Part shown: one piece after another, positions 36,341-49,408 of the stretch
How the letters are laid out: each line of letters opens with the position of its first letter
How positions within the stretch are numbered: position 1 is the first letter of the stretch
Source of the DNA: Lepus europaeus
Taxonomy: Eukaryota; Chordata; Mammalia; Lagomorpha; Leporidae
Assembly: GCF_033115175.1 (NCBI RefSeq)
Contig: NC_084836.1
Location: 65,515,297-65,579,296, forward strand
Direction of reading: 5' to 3'
DNA length: 64,000 nt
Made by a program: the position numbers and the translations under genes
The notes under the pieces: model-generated
Databases searched by the model: none
Seen by the model: the letters and a program-made list of their open reading frames with translations, nothing else
Told to the model about the DNA's origin: nothing

Positions 36341-38337
36341 TCCAATTCATAGCTGGCCCCAAAACATAATGTCCTGAAGGATGCAGAATTTATCCAGACA
36401 GCGATTCATCTTGTTCCAAAAGGAACTCACTCTGTTGCAGTAAAAAATGCACCCATGAGAGTGAGACAAGCATGGCAACTGGGACTTCATTCAGTCTTGA
36501 TTCCTGGTTGTGTAACAAATTACATTTGTCTATACCCAGATAAGTGGGGAAGAAGACACGCTGGCTCAACACGCCTTGGAGGAGCACCCTTCTCCTTACT
36601 GTTTTGTTTTTGTTTTAGTTTTTTTTTTTCTCCTTACTGTTAATATGTAATCTCATCCAAAGAGTTCATTGGCAACTTGATGAACGCGCGTTTACCAGGC
36701 AAACGACCTAGGCTCCTGAGAGTCCACATGGGCTATAGACTTCCAACAAAATCTAAGCCTTTCATACCAAAGACTTTTAGGCTATTTCTTGGCTTAAAAA
36801 TAGTCTCTGTGTATTTTGTAATTGATTTCACAATAACCAAATAATATTACTTTTGTATTAGCTTTGAAAAGCTAGTGCATTTAATTTTCTAAAGTTCTTA
36901 CTGATGGTCAAGAAACTTATTTTGTTTTTGTTACAACATATTAGGTAATTTTAAATATGAATCCAGCAACCAATTTGAATATTTGAACAAACAGTCAAGT
37001 TTATAGACAGGAAGTTTATTTTTCTTTTGCTAAAGCTATACAAACAAAATATGATATTTAGGGAGAAGATTTGTATTCACTGAGTAGGATCAGAATCACA
37101 GTTTTTTTTGGGCATTGCAGTTCAGTTTAAAAGCATAAAATCTAGTAATATTATTTGTGGAACAGCATTAACAACTCTCAACATTGTTACTACTTGTATC
37201 TCAAGGTGTATAAAAATAATTAAGCTTATGTGCTTAGTAATATGTCTGACATTTTTAAGCACTAAGTAAAAGAGGGTTATTAAGGGTGTATCTATCTATC
37301 GGAGACTTTGCCTATGTGAGAGACACAAACCACAGGGCGTGTCTTAATCTTTAAGGTGCCACAACAATCTGAAGGGTAGATTTCTCAGAGGAACATCACC
37401 ACTCAAATTTCTCTTATTAAAATGCTTTGACTTCCAGGTCTCAGCAGCTGATAGTTGAGCTGTATTGACCAAATATTCTTATTTATATTAAAGGCTGTAC
37501 ATTTTTATTGTACAAATATTTGAAATTTTTTTTACAAATATTTGAAATTTTTTTTGTATTTCATTTAGCTAGTTATGGCAGTCTAGAAATTCAGGGAGAG
37601 AGTGTGTTAAACTTAAAGCTGTCTAATTAAAATCAGTTAAAAAAATAAACATTTGCAGTTGAAATTCTGTAACAATACAGTGTGACTTATTCCTCAAGCC
37701 AGAAGATTTGTTATTTAATTGATGCTGATATGATTAAATTAATTATATTATGACTTCATTTTGTTTTTATTTTAAGTGAAAAAAATTTACAGAAAAAATA
37801 AAAGTGTCATGCTGAAATTCACAAAATATAGAGTTCTGCATTCAAGATGATATGCAATGGGATACATTACGTCAAGGGATGTAACAACGATATGGAATTA
37901 TAACTGAGCAGTCACAGAGAAAATGAAGAATCTGCAATTGCTATTACGATATCAATACTCATCTCGGAAGCACAGAGTAAATCATGTAAAATACTACAAC
38001 GAGATAAAGTATATGTCTTTGAAGGAGTAATCTAAAAATAAAGACTATTTTACTGTGTTATAACATAAAGGATGTCTTGAAGAAATGCATATCAACTCCA
38101 GAAAATTACATAAGAGAAATAAATTCTGTATTTTTTAAAATACAACTGCCAGCAAACAATGCATTGGAGAAACTTGGGTATAGAAGGTGATGATATGAAC
38201 TGGGAAAATCTCTAATTAACCATAATGTGATGTACAAAGAAACTGTACGAGAAGAAAGCTATTTCTACAGATACTTAGGAATTTCATGATTTGACTTCAT
38301 TGCTTTTTATTGTGTCTTTTTTCTTTGACAAAACATG

Positions 38338-39273
38338 TCATTTGCTTGTGGAAAATACTACTTTCTGCACCACGTTTTTGAAGGCTTGCTTGACTTGCTG
38401 GTTCCTTAGAGTGTAAATGAATGGGTTCAGCATGGGGGCAACAGAGGTGTTGAGAATAGCTACTCCTTTGGTCAATGATGCCTTTTCCTTTGCAGAGGGG
38501 TTAGCGTACATGAATATACAGCTTCCGTAAGAAATGGAAATGACAATCATGTGAGAGGAGCAAGTGGAGAAAGCCTTTTTTCTCTGACTGGCAGATGGAA
38601 TTCTCAGGATGGTCCTGATGATGTACATGTATGATAAAATCACCAATGCCAAAGTGAAGAGCAGAGTAACCAAGGCAAAGTAAAAGCCCATTACTTCCAG
38701 GAACCAGGTGTCTGAGCAGGACAGTTGTAAGAGGGGAAAGTAGTCGCAGGCAAAGTGATCAATGACGTTGGAAGCACAGTAATCCAGCTGCAGCAGAAGC
38801 ATAACGGGAGGGGAGATGGTCAGGAAGCCACCGACCCAGGTGCACAGCACCAGCAGGGTGCAGAGTCTCCTGTTCATGATGGTCGTGTAGTGCAGGGGTC
38901 TGCAGATGGCCACGTAGCGGTCATAGGACATGGCGGTTAGGATGTAAAACTCCATCACACCCATGAACATGATGAAAAAGAGTTGGGCCGCACAGTTGTT
39001 ATAGGAAATGGTTTTGTCCTTGGTGATAATTGCCCCCAGAAACCTAGGGATACATACAGTTGTGAATGAGATTTCCAAGAAAGAGAAGTTCCTGAGGAAG
39101 AAATACATGGGTGTCTGCAGATGGGAGTCCACCAGAGTTAGGGTGATGATGGTCAGGTTTCCCATGACGCTTAATAGATATGTGATCAACAAAAAGATGA
39201 AAATCATGATCTGAAGTTTGGGGTCATCAGAAAGACCGAGGAGGACAAACTCTGTGATCGCTGTGTGATTCAT
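38338..39273 (-). CDS. OR6C: Olfactory receptor, subfamily 6C (OR-a, unit 2)
   Basis: 311 codons, intronless and complete. I found no base difference from 13837-14772 across the whole coding sequence, nor in the roughly 350 bases upstream of the start codon, although DNA on either side differs by a few percent. All OR hallmarks are present: the N2 sequon, 'GNLTII', '[11 protein letters not shown]', '[13 protein letters not shown]' and '[13 protein letters not shown]'. A poly-A signal lies at 38306-38311. The two genes would make the same receptor, so this is either a dosage duplicate or a product of recent sequence exchange. Confidence 0.95.
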   Translation of the reverse strand: MNHTAITEFVLLGLSDDPKLQIMIFIFLLITYLLSVMGNLTIITLTLVDSHLQTPMYFFLRNFSFLEISFTTVCIPRFLGAIITKDKTISYNNCAAQLFFIMFMGVMEFYILTAMSYDRYVAICRPLHYTTIMNRRLCTLLVLCTWVGGFLTISPPVMLLLQLDYCASNVIDHFACDYFPLLQLSCSDTWFLEVMGFYFALVTLLFTLALVILSYMYIIRTILRIPSASQRKKAFSTCSSHMIVISISYGSCIFMYANPSAKEKASLTKGVAILNTSVAPMLNPFIYTLRNQQVKQAFKNVVQKVVFSTSK

Positions 39274-41012
39274 CCCCCTCTCCTCTTGCTGTCTCCCTCG
39301 CCTCTCTCTCTCTGTGTCTCTCTGTCCTTTTATCTTCTACCAACGATATTTACAGGGAACAATGAACTGGAAGAGATTAAGGATGTCATTCCTCATAACC
39401 AGTATCACCATCAGTGACACAGCTCTGGAATATCTTCTGCAGGGCACAACCATTTCACTTTCACTACCTTCTTTGCATTTTGTTGCATCCATATCCGTGA
39501 GAATGGCTTACCTGCCAGTTTTCTTATTTTAAGTCTATCAAGAGAAGTTAGAAAATCTTCACACAATAAACCACATCACTGAGAGATGTTAGACAAAATC
39601 AATAACTCATCCTACATATCTAATGCGTGTAAAACATCACTACCTCTTTTTATTGAAACCATCATATGAATTATGCATTTTCTTTTTCCTAATGTAAACA
39701 TTAGAGAATATTATCCCCTAAAATAAAAAATAGATAAAATTAATTCCATCAAAAGAAAACTGAAAATAAGAAAACTAAACAGTTCATTACTCTTTTGTGA
39801 TGAAAGAAACTAATTAATGATTATCTTAGTGAATAAAGTATATTTTTATTTTACACTTAATTTATTATTTTTAGTGTTACTATTTGAATCTAATAGTACA
39901 GATGATGTGAGTACATACTGTATATGTTATGTTTACTATAAGATAAATAACAATTATTGCATTTAATGAATAGTGAACATATTTGTTGACTCTGGGTTTC
40001 TCTTGTAATTCCAAAAAAAATCTTTAATGTATGATGTCTTCTATGACTGGCTAGAAATGTGTTAGACATTTTTATTTTTGAGTTTGAGGGGACAGTGGTA
40101 TTTATTTGTCTTTCATTTGGCTCTGAGCACAAGTAGGAAAAGCAGCTACTTGCCTTAGATTTCAGCAGCTCCGCCATTCAGATGGCACCAAAGTGTGCTT
40201 TCTGTTCAGACATCGTTCTTCCTGATCCGCTTCTCTTTATGGGGAACTCTTTTATTCCCCAGTAATTTTGTCCTACTGGAGACCAGTCATCCTTGTGGAC
40301 CCACTTATCCATAAGGATATCTAGAAGTGTATACGAAAAACCTCTCTCCTCTATCTTCACCGAGTCAGTTAACCCCCAATTATTCAACTCATGCTGGATT
40401 CGGTCAGCTAAAACCTGAAAGTCCTCTCCTCCTCCATGTTGGAGACAAGTTTCCACTGTGAGAAAAGGATTGAGAAATCATTACTTCCTAGCCTGACACT
40501 AGCAAAGTACATGCTAACCAAATTTGGCTTTATTTATCTCTACTTTATGAATGACTGATGTCAGGAAGAAACATAGAAAGTCAGAAACCTTCAGAATATG
40601 TGGAAACAGACTACACTCTTTTTCGATAATTTGATCAAGGTAGACCTTCAAGAAAGTATTATCTAGAGAGAGAAAGAGGTGGCAATAGTGTACAGTATGA
40701 GGACAGCGGCTTAAATCAGGATCTGGCTCCTCAATGGTTGTACTCACTTCTCAAATAGTCCACATCTACCTGCTTTGACCTCAAATGATTGAGTCTCCTG
40801 AGAGTAAGAAAAATCCTGGGCTGCGTCTCTATGGTTTATAGACAGGAGGGATTTCTGTAAGCGATCATTGGATTTCCCTATAGGGGCTCTCCCTTGAGCC
40901 GGCTCCATTCATCTTTGTTTCCTCTGAGGACCTAAAAGGTTGTCTTCTACAAAATATTTACTTCTGTTAAACACAATTACATAGTATTTGAAGCTTCTTT
41001 AATATATCATGA
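39274..41012. other. Upstream region of OR-a, unit 2
   Basis: Counterpart of 14773-16530. It includes the unrecognised protein-like segment (about 40050-40470) and the short block shared with 4445-4524 (about 40880-40970). Confidence 0.5.
40050..40470 (-). pseudogene. Unrecognised protein-like segment (unit 2)
   Basis: Here the N-terminal part is open for 92 codons (40178-40456), beginning 'METCLQHGGGEDFQVLADRI'. It continues after an in-frame TGA with 'MAELLKSKASSCFSYLC'. Unit 1 has an extra base in the first part. The family is not recognised. Confidence 0.35.
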
Positions 41013-41333
41013 CTATGCCGGGGCCACGGCTCACTAGGCTAATCCTCTGCCTGCGGCACTGGCACCCCAGGTTCTAGTCCCAATTGCTCCTCTTACAGGT
41101 CAGCTCTCTGCTGTGGCTTGGGAATGCAGTGGAAGATGGCCCAGGTCCTTGGGCCCTGCACCCGATGGGAGACCAGGAGAAGCACCTGGCTCCTGGCTTT
41201 GGATAGGCGCAGTGCGCTGGCCGTAGCGGCCACTTAGGGGGTGAACCATCAGAAAAAGGAAGACCTTTCTCTCTGTCTCTCTCTCTCTCTCTCACTGTCT
41301 AACTCTGCCTGTCAGAAAATAAAAAAAATAAAA
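41013..41333 (+). repeat. Young C-type SINE private to unit 2
   Basis: It is flanked by 'aatatatcatga' at 41001-41012 and 41334-41345. Unit 1 has the uninterrupted site near 16530 ('aatatttcatgagtaat'). Confidence 0.93.
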
Positions 41334-41850
41334 AATATATCATGAGTAATAAGAAGTTACATAATCTGCTTTCTTACACAACCAGGACTTAAATGGAATT
41401 GGTTTTTAATTCTCTTTTTGAAATACCAGTTTTTCTACATATATTTTTTGCTGTTTATTCTTAAGTTTTGTTAGGTGCTGAGGTATGAGAAACAAAAGGT
41501 TATTCCATAATGTTAAGTAAAAAGTTAACTTTTATAGCACACACTCTGCTCACAACTTCAGAATATGCTGTTATAGAGGTGAACTAATGTAATTCTCATT
41601 AAAAATTGTGGTATGTAACTGGAATTTAAATTTTGTCCAGAATCTTGTTCATTTTGACCTTTAATCTACTTATTATCTCTTCAACATTCAATTATAAAAA
41701 CCAGAAAAAGAAGAGGTTTAATTTATATGAAATTCTGGCTAATGGATTACAACTATTATCTCTACTGTTCCTTACATTTGCCAAATACACATATTTTGAC
41801 AATAAAAATATTTGTAAAAAGGTAAAAATAGATACACAATTGTAAAAACA

Positions 41851-42045
41851 GGGACTGGCATTGTGCAATAATGGGTTAAGTCATTTGCCTGTGATGCTGG
41901 CATCTATATGCGCACTGGTTCAAGTTCCAGACACTCTGCTTCCTCTCAGCTCTCTGCTGATACGCCTGGAAAAGCAGTGAGATATAGTCTTAGTATCTGG
42001 GATCCTGCTACCAATGTGGGAGACATGGATGGACCTCCGACTTCT
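41851..42045 (+). repeat. C-type SINE truncated by an L1
   Basis: It matches the left part of the SINE at 17045-17371 up to 'gacctccgacttct'. The rest is replaced by L1. Confidence 0.88.
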
Positions 42046-43757
42046 AATGTTTATTGCAGCTCAATTCACAATAGTTAAGACCTGGAACCAACCCAAATGC
42101 CCATCAACAGTAGACTGGATAAAGAAATTATGGGACATGTACTCCATGGAATACTATACAGCAGTAAGGAACAATGAAACCCAGTCATTTGCAACAAGAT
42201 GGAGGGATCTGGAAAACATCATGCTGAGTGAATTAAGCCAGTCCCAAAGAGACAAATATCATTTGTTTTCCCTGATCGGCGACAACTGAGCACCAAAGGG
42301 GAAACCTGTTGAAGTGAAATGGACACTATGAGAAACAATGACCTGATCAGCTCTTATCCTGACTGTTGATGTACAATGTAACACTTTATCCTTTTTAGTA
42401 TTTGTTGTTGTTGTCGTAGTTGTCGTTCTAGTACTAGTGGTTGAACTCTGTAATTATCACACAATTATTCTTAGGTGTTTAAATTGTAACTGAAAAATGA
42501 TCCCTATTAAATTTAAGAGTGGAAAAAGAGAGGGAGGAGATGTACAATTTGGGACATGCTCAATCGGACTTGCCCCAAATGGTGGAGTTAGAAATGTGCC
42601 AGGGGATTCCAATACAATCCCATCAAGGTGGCATGTACCAATGCCATCTCACTAGTCCAAGTGATCAATTTCAGCTCACAATTGATGGCTCTGATAGGTC
42701 TAAGAGTCAAAGGGATCACACAAACAAGACAAGTGTCTGCTAATACTAACTGATAGAATCAAAAAGGGAGAGAAAGATTCAATACGGGAAGTGGGATACA
42801 CAGCAGACTCATAGAATGGCAGATGTCCTAAACAACACTCTGGCCTCAGAATCAGCCCTTAAGGCATTCGGATCTGGCTGAAGAGCCCATGAGAGTATTG
42901 TAGGCATGGAAAGCCAAGATACCATGGAAAAGAAAAAAAAAAAAAGAAGAAGAAGACCTAAAAGAAAGATCTCTGTGAGTGAGATCCCAGTGGAAAGAAC
43001 GGGGCCATCAAAGAAGGAGGTACCTTTCTCTGAAGGGAGGAGAGAACTTCCACTTTGACTATGACCCTATCGGAATAAGATCAAAGTCAGCGAACTCTAA
43101 AGGCTTCCATAGCCCTGGCAACTCATGACTAGAGCCTAGGGAGATTACTGACGCCATGAACAGGAGTGTCAAATTGTTATATCAACAACAGAAGTCACTG
43201 TGTACTTACACCCCATGTGGGATCTGTCCTTAATGTGTTGTCCAATGTGCAGTGATTCTATAACTAGTACTGAAACAGTATTTTTACACTTTGTGTTTCT
43301 GTGTGGGTACAAACTGATGAGATCTTTACTAATTATATACTGAATTGATCTTCTGTATATAAAGATAATTGGAAATGAAAAAAAAAACCTGGTGTTAAAT
43401 TGGAAATGGCATAGAAATTAATTTTTTAAAAAAATATTATGTAGGATCTCTATCTTTAATGTGCTGTACACTCTTATTTAATGCTATAACTAGTACTCCA
43501 ACAGTATTTTTTTTTCACTTTGTGTTGCTATATGGGGGCAAACTGTTGAAATCTTTACCTAATATATACTAAACTGATCTTCTGTATATAAAGAGAATTG
43601 AAAATGAATCTTGATGTGATTGGAAGGGGAGAGGGAGCGGGAAAGGGGAGGGTTGTGGGTGGGAGGGAAGTTTTGGGAGGGGGGAAGCCATTGTAACCCA
43701 TAAGCTGTACTTTGGAAATTTATATTCATTAAATAAAAGTTTAATAATTAAAAAAAA
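42046..43757 (+). mobile_element. 5'-truncated LINE-1 private to unit 2
   Basis: It starts inside ORF2 ('IAAQFTIVKTWNQPKCPSTV' to 'HLFSLIGDN', stop at about 42287-42289). A long rabbit-type 3'UTR follows, with two related segments ('ctataactagtact...ttctgtatataaag') at about 43211-43380 and 43440-43610. A G-rich tract (43621-43690) and an A-rich tail come last. Insertion removed about 100 bp of the host SINE; no target duplication is seen. Unit 1 lacks it. Confidence 0.92.
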
Positions 43758-43884
43758 GCTAGTAACACATTTTATATATTAGAAATTTTAATACACAATA
43801 AATATGATATATATTTTTATACAATAATTAAGAGCACACCATATACATAAAAATAAAATTTACATAACAAAATAATATTTGTTT

Positions 43885-44079
43885 GGAGAAATTCCTGAGG
43901 AAGAAATACATGGGGGTGTGCAGGTGGGAATCCAGCAGGGTGAGGGTGATGATGGTCAGGTTCCCCATGATGCTGAGCATGTAGGTGATGAAAAGAAAGA
44001 CAAAGATGACCACTTGCAGCTTTGGGTCATCTGACAGTCCCAGGAGGATAAACTCTGTGACGGTGGTAAGGTTTCTCAT
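43885..44079 (-). pseudogene. OR6C: OR-b remnant, 65 codons (unit 2)
   Basis: The start codon and first 65 residues ('[15 protein letters not shown]' to 'MYFFLRNFS') match OR-b of unit 1 and cover the N-terminus, TM1 and the start of TM2. The frame then runs into unrelated sequence ('[10 protein letters not shown]') and stops. A deletion equivalent to 17483-21579 in unit 1 removed the rest; eight bases ('atttgttt', 43877-43884) fill the junction. The upstream region, including the candidate splice acceptor, is retained. It cannot make a receptor. Confidence 0.95.
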
Positions 44080-45944
44080 TCTCCAGTGGCTGAATTTTCC
44101 TCCTGCCAGGACTCTAAGGGAAAGCACAAGAACATTGAGCTGTAGATCAGTAGACAGTCATGTATGCTGAAATAGTATGCCATTGCCACCTTCAGGAGAA
44201 ATTTAAAGCCACATGATCACAACCGCACAGGCTTCATTTTCCTCTGTTTTACAGCTGAAAACTCTATAGTTGTGGCAAGTTAAGAAATAGCACGGTGTCA
44301 TACAACTTGAAGCATGTAGAACACTTTGAAGGCAGGGATTTTTACCCAGACTTTGCTGATTCTAAGTAAGATCCGTTGCCTCATAGACACATCACCAAGT
44401 CTCCTACCAATGAGAATCACCTTTGGGTCATTTCTTGATGTGTAACACAAGTTTCCCTTTACAAAAGTTGCATTTCATGAAGAATTCAAAAAATGGGAGA
44501 GATGTCTTATTATTTTAGGGACTGGTTTGTCTTTCGCTGTCTATCAACATTTATCACATTTAGCTTTTCCAACTCCTACTCTGTCTCATGGAGGTCACAA
44601 GTCCTGAAGCCACTGCCATGAGACACTTTGAATGTCAGGGTTAGAAGAGAAAGGAGTAGAAATTATGTTAACTGGAAGGGCTGAAAACCTAGGGCCATTG
44701 CGTGTGAAATCTTTGCAAGATATCACGGAATTTCAACCTGCCTATGTCATTGTCATGATCTTTCCTCCTATGCAAACCACTCTGCTTTCTAGTTAAAGTA
44801 ACAGATAGTATAAATAGTATTTTAATGTATGGTCATGTTTGAGATAGCCCCCCAATTAGCTAGAATGATAAAGAATCATCCTAGAACAAAATGAAATGCT
44901 CATTTTCATTATTCTAAGTAGTAAAGTTTAATTTTTATCTTTGTTTAATAAGGTTCAGTGATATTGCCATGGATCCATCCATAGGAAAGAGTGAGAAAAT
45001 CTGGCTTTGAATCCACTTACTAAGCCTGAAAATCACTGAATATTCTGTGATTGCTTTGTTCATCCATCAATTCACAGTTGCCTCCCCTGTACACAAGTCT
45101 ATCTCACTGGATCATTGTGAGAACTTAATAAATTAATATATCTGATGCAGTTATAAAAATGTTTAACATTTGGTGAAAGCTGTTTAGGGTTTGACTCTGG
45201 AGAAAATGGTCTCTAACCAATGAATGGAAAACCCTTGGAATTAAGAACATGCTATGTGTGAAAGATTTGGTCTAGAATCAACAGTAATCAATAGATTAAG
45301 ACCAAGAGTCACATAAGAACAACAGCAAAATAGGGTAGGAATTACCTGTTTGGCCAGCACATGTTAGAATGTAGTCAGATGAAATTAGCTTTGTTCTCCT
45401 ACCTTTCTACATGGTGCCAGTATCTCCATTTTGTGCTCTCAGCCAGTTTCCGTCTGTCACCACCACCACCACTAACACACACACACACACACAGTCACAT
45501 ACCCATGTGCAACTTCTCCCATCTTCAGCCAGAATTTGATCAGGGCATTTGAGGCAGTTTAAATATCTATAGCATCTCAATATTACTATCCAAGACCAGT
45601 TTGTTTCTCCACTACTTTTTGGTGTAACCTTCCTAAAAGTCATCATAAAGTCTGTAGTACTTGTGAAAAAACTGACGCCTCTAACACTGGGAATTGGTAC
45701 ATTGCAGTGCCACTCCAAATCGCCCCATCCTTATTTCCACAACAACACTAGGTATAAAATCCAGTGTGCAAATTCCCTAAGAACCTCATACTCATCAGTC
45801 CCAAACTGAGACTGTGCTGACATACTTTGTAAACTACTCTGTTACTGTGTCTTTCCAAAGTTTCAGACAGCATCTGATCAAAGCTATTTTACAATAATCC
45901 AGTGCATCATGTAATTAAAGTTGGTTTTAAAGACACATTTGTCC
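44080..45944. other. Unique DNA, no gene seen
   Basis: Counterpart of 21775-23984 without the unit 1 SINE. It contains a CA run at about 45475-45493. Confidence 0.6.
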
Positions 45945-46270
45945 GGGTGGGCATTGTGGCACGGTGGGGTAAGTCAGCCCTTAGGACACCTGTGTAACAA
46001 GTAGAGTGTTGGTTGAGTTCTAGCTGCTCTGCTGCTGATGCAGCTTTCAGCTGATGTGCCTGGGAAGGCAGTGGATGATGTCCCAATTACATGGTTCCCT
46101 GCCACCTGCACTGGAGACTCAGATGGAGTTCCCAGTTCCTGGCTTCATCCTGACCCAGCCCTGGTTGACATGGGCATTGGAGAGTGAACCAGAGATGGAA
46201 GATATCTCTTTGTCTCTCCCTTTCTCTCTGTCACTCTGCTTTTCAATACATACATACATACATAAATAAC
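45945..46270 (+). repeat. C-type SINE
   Basis: Counterpart of 23985-24300. Confidence 0.87.
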
Positions 46271-46469
46271 TCTTTACAAAAAGAGAGACACTTGTTTATT
46301 TAAATAGTACTTAATTTGTTGTATCACATGCAGTCACTAGGAACAGTTCTCTGATTCTTATTTTATTAATGTTATATTCTAGCTTGGATTACTTAGGTGT
46401 TATGAGATATATTATTCTGCATTAATTTCATTATAAAATATGTTTATATGCTTGGATCTAATTCCCCTT

Positions 46470-46721
46470 ATTAAGCCCAGGAGGTAAAGCCACCATCTGC
46501 CATGTCAGTATCCCATAAGGATGTCAGTTAGTGTAGTGGCTGTTCCACTTTCTATTTAGCTCCCTGCACATGTGCCTGGGAAAACCATGGATGGAAGATG
46601 GTCTAAATCCTTGGACCACTGCACCATGTGGGAGACCCAGAAGAAGCTCCTGGCTCCTGGTTTCAGCCCAACCCAACTCTGGCCATCCTGTCCATTTGGG
46701 GAATAAACCAGCTTGTGGAAG

Positions 46722-46771
<50 letters not shown>

Positions 46772-46815
46772 CCTCTGTTTTTCTCTGTCTTTGTAAACTA
46801 TATCTTTTGAATAAA
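46470..46815 (+). repeat. C-type SINE with expanded TC tract
   Basis: Counterpart of 24505-24845. The TC run (about 46724-46767) is roughly twice as long as in the other copies. Confidence 0.87.
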
Positions 46816-47269
46816 TAAGTCCTTAAAAATAAATAAGTAAATTACTTTCCTTGAAGTTCTTTACAATTCAACCTCTTAATTCACTTTACTCCAGCTCTAG
46901 CAACATCACTCTTACCATATCAGAGTTTGTTACTCATTAAAAGAACAGCTTATGCATAATTCTTTTACATCACAAGGTGTTCTCTCAGCAAATAGACAAC
47001 ATTTGTTTTCAATCTCAAGATAAAATTTCTGTATTATTCTTCTAAAATATTGGAATAAGGATAAACATTTAAATTCTAAATATTACATGAAATATTTGCT
47101 TTAACTTCATAATTAAACAACAATACATTTCTGGCACTCTTACACAGACCTGACTCAGGGCCATGATACAAAAATTTCTTTAAGAATGTTGGTCAGTATG
47201 GATGATGCAAAGATTACTCATGAGAATCCATTTACATCTGGAAGAGTTTTTTTTTTTTTAATTGATATT

Positions 47270-47605
47270 ATTGGCCGGTGCTGTAGTGCCGTGGGTTAAC
47301 GTCCTGGCCTGAAGCGCCAGCATCCCATCTGGCCACCGATTTGAGAGGTGGCTGCTCCACTTCAGATCCAGCTCTCTGCTATGGCCTGAGAAAGCAGTAG
47401 AAGATGGTTCAAGTCCATGGGCCCCTGCACCCACATGGAGACCTGGAAGAAGCTCCTCACTCCTGGCTTTGGATGGGCTCAGCTCTGGCTGTTGTGGCCA
47501 ATTGGGGAGTGAACCAGCAGATGGAAGATCTCTCTCTCTCTCTCTCTCTGCCTCTCCTCTCTCAATGTACAACTCTGACTTTCAAATAAATAAATGTTCA
47601 AAAAA
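47270..47605 (+). repeat. C-type SINE
   Basis: Counterpart of 736-1066 and 25288-25612. Confidence 0.88.
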
Positions 47606-47820
47606 GTAAAATTTTTTTACTGTTTTTGTCATTGTTTATTGTGACTTTCCCAGGAGAAATATGAGGGACATATTTATTCATTTTAATAACAATGGGTAGG
47701 TTAAATTATCATCATTCATGCCAAGGTGTTTGGAAACAAAACCAAGAGAAAATATTGTTCATGAAATCACATCTAATAATCTCCTAAGTAGTAATATCAA
47801 TAGATACTCATGTCAGTAGA

Positions 47821-48090
47821 GACATGAGAGAGGTCTTCCATCCACTGTTTCACTCCCCAGTTGACTTCAATCCTGGAGCTGTGCCAATCCAAAGCCAAGA
47901 GCCAGAGTTTCTTCTGGGTCTTCCATGTGGTGCAGGGGCCCAAAGAGTTGGGCTGTCTTCTGCTGCTTTCCTAGGCCATAGCAGAGAACTAGATTGGAAG
48001 TGGAACAGCCAAGACTCCAACCAACACCTATATGGGATGCCGGCACTGTAGTCGGCGGCTTTACCTGCTACGCCACAGCACCAACCCCTA
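47821..48090 (-). repeat. C-type SINE cut at the duplication boundary
   Basis: The minus-orientation body ('gaggtcttccatccactg' to 'cacagcaccaacccct') lacks the A-rich side. That side is replaced at 47820 by tandem-unit sequence. Confidence 0.88.
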
Positions 48091-48274
48091 GTGTTATAAT
48101 TTATATGCCAAGTATATTAGGAGTCAGTGCCTTCCCTGACAAGACTGTAATAATATAGTCAAGCTCGATGAAGTAATGTGGCTGAAATGAAGTCAATAAA
48201 ATCATGCAGTTTCTTAGTAAAAGCTACTCAAACATTCCAAATTCTTACAGTGTCCACTATGTATAAAAATCAAG

Positions 48275-48945
48275 CAAAGAACTATGGCCTCAGAATCAGC
48301 CCTTAAGGCATTCGGATATGGCTAAAAAGCCCATGAGAGTTTCTCAGGCATGGAAAGCCAAGAGACTCTGGCAAAAAAATGACCTAAATGAAAGGTCTTT
48401 GTGAGTGAGATCCCAGTGGAAAGAACAGGCCATCAAGGAAGGAGGTGCCTTTCTAGGAAGGGAGGAGAGAACTTCCACTTTGATGATGGCCTTTTCTAAA
48501 TTAGGTTGGAGTTTGTGAACTCAAGAGGCTTCCATAGCCTTGGCAGCTCATGACAAGAGCCTTGGGTGATTACTGACGTCATAAATAAGAGTGTCAATTG
48601 TTAAATCAACAACAGGAGTCACTGTGCACTTACTCCCCATGTAGGATCTCTGTCTTTCATGTGTTGTACTATGCAAATTAACTCCAAAACTAGTCTTCAA
48701 ACAGTGCTTTATACTTTGTGTGTCTGTGTGGGTGCAATCTGTTGAAATCTTTACTTAGTATATACTAAGTTGATCTTCTGTATATAAAGATAATTAAAAA
48801 TGAATCTTACTGAAGAATGGGGTGGGAGAGGGAGTAGGAGATGGGATGGCTTGTGGGTGGGAGGGTGGTTATGGGGGGAAAAACTGCTATAATCTAAAAG
48901 TTGTACTTTTGAAATTTATATTTATTAAATAAAAGTTAAAAAACA
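48275..48945 (+). mobile_element. 5'-truncated LINE-1 3'UTR
   Basis: It begins 'actatggcctcagaatcagcc', shares order and motifs with 42830-43757, includes the G-rich tract and ends 'aaataaaagttaaaaaa'. Confidence 0.9.
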
Positions 48946-49408
48946 TCATCCAAGATTAATGGGTTTTTTTTTGGTTGATTGCTTGTGTTTTTGTCCTTAA
49001 ACTCTGGCTATCATATTGAAGACTGAATCTCAATGACCTCAGGTGCACTACTTATATTTTATTAGCATATATTTACATATGTATAAAAGATAATCGTGTC
49101 CATTTTATCACATGGCTCTGGTTATTCACATAAGGTACATGTGCTTTTCTGCAGGGAAGCTGTTATTAAGAAATTCCTATCAGTCTCCCATGTTTCAGAA
49201 GAGTAATGGTAGTCATGTATTTTTGAAAACAAATACAGATAAACAAGAGCACATAAAACCAGGCATAGCACTTGCATTCATGGTAAGTACACAATAGAAA
49301 ACCCAGTGAACTTCAAATTGCTTGTGAGAGGGGAATCAAGCCCATCGGCTGAGTAAGAAGAACTGAATATATAGTATAGGTAATAAGAAAAATATCTTTA
49401 CTTGTTAA
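48946..49408. other. Unique DNA, no gene seen
   Basis: AT-rich with only short open frames. Confidence 0.55.

Larger units (their letters stand above)
25822..47820. repeat. Tandem segmental duplication, unit 2 (about 22 kb)
   Basis: It is collinear with unit 1 except for three large changes: a SINE gain (41013-41333), an L1 gain with local deletion (42046-43757), and a 4.1 kb deletion joined at 43877-43884 that removes most of OR-b and four to five SINEs. It ends abruptly at 47820, where unit sequence meets a SINE interior. Confidence 0.88.
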
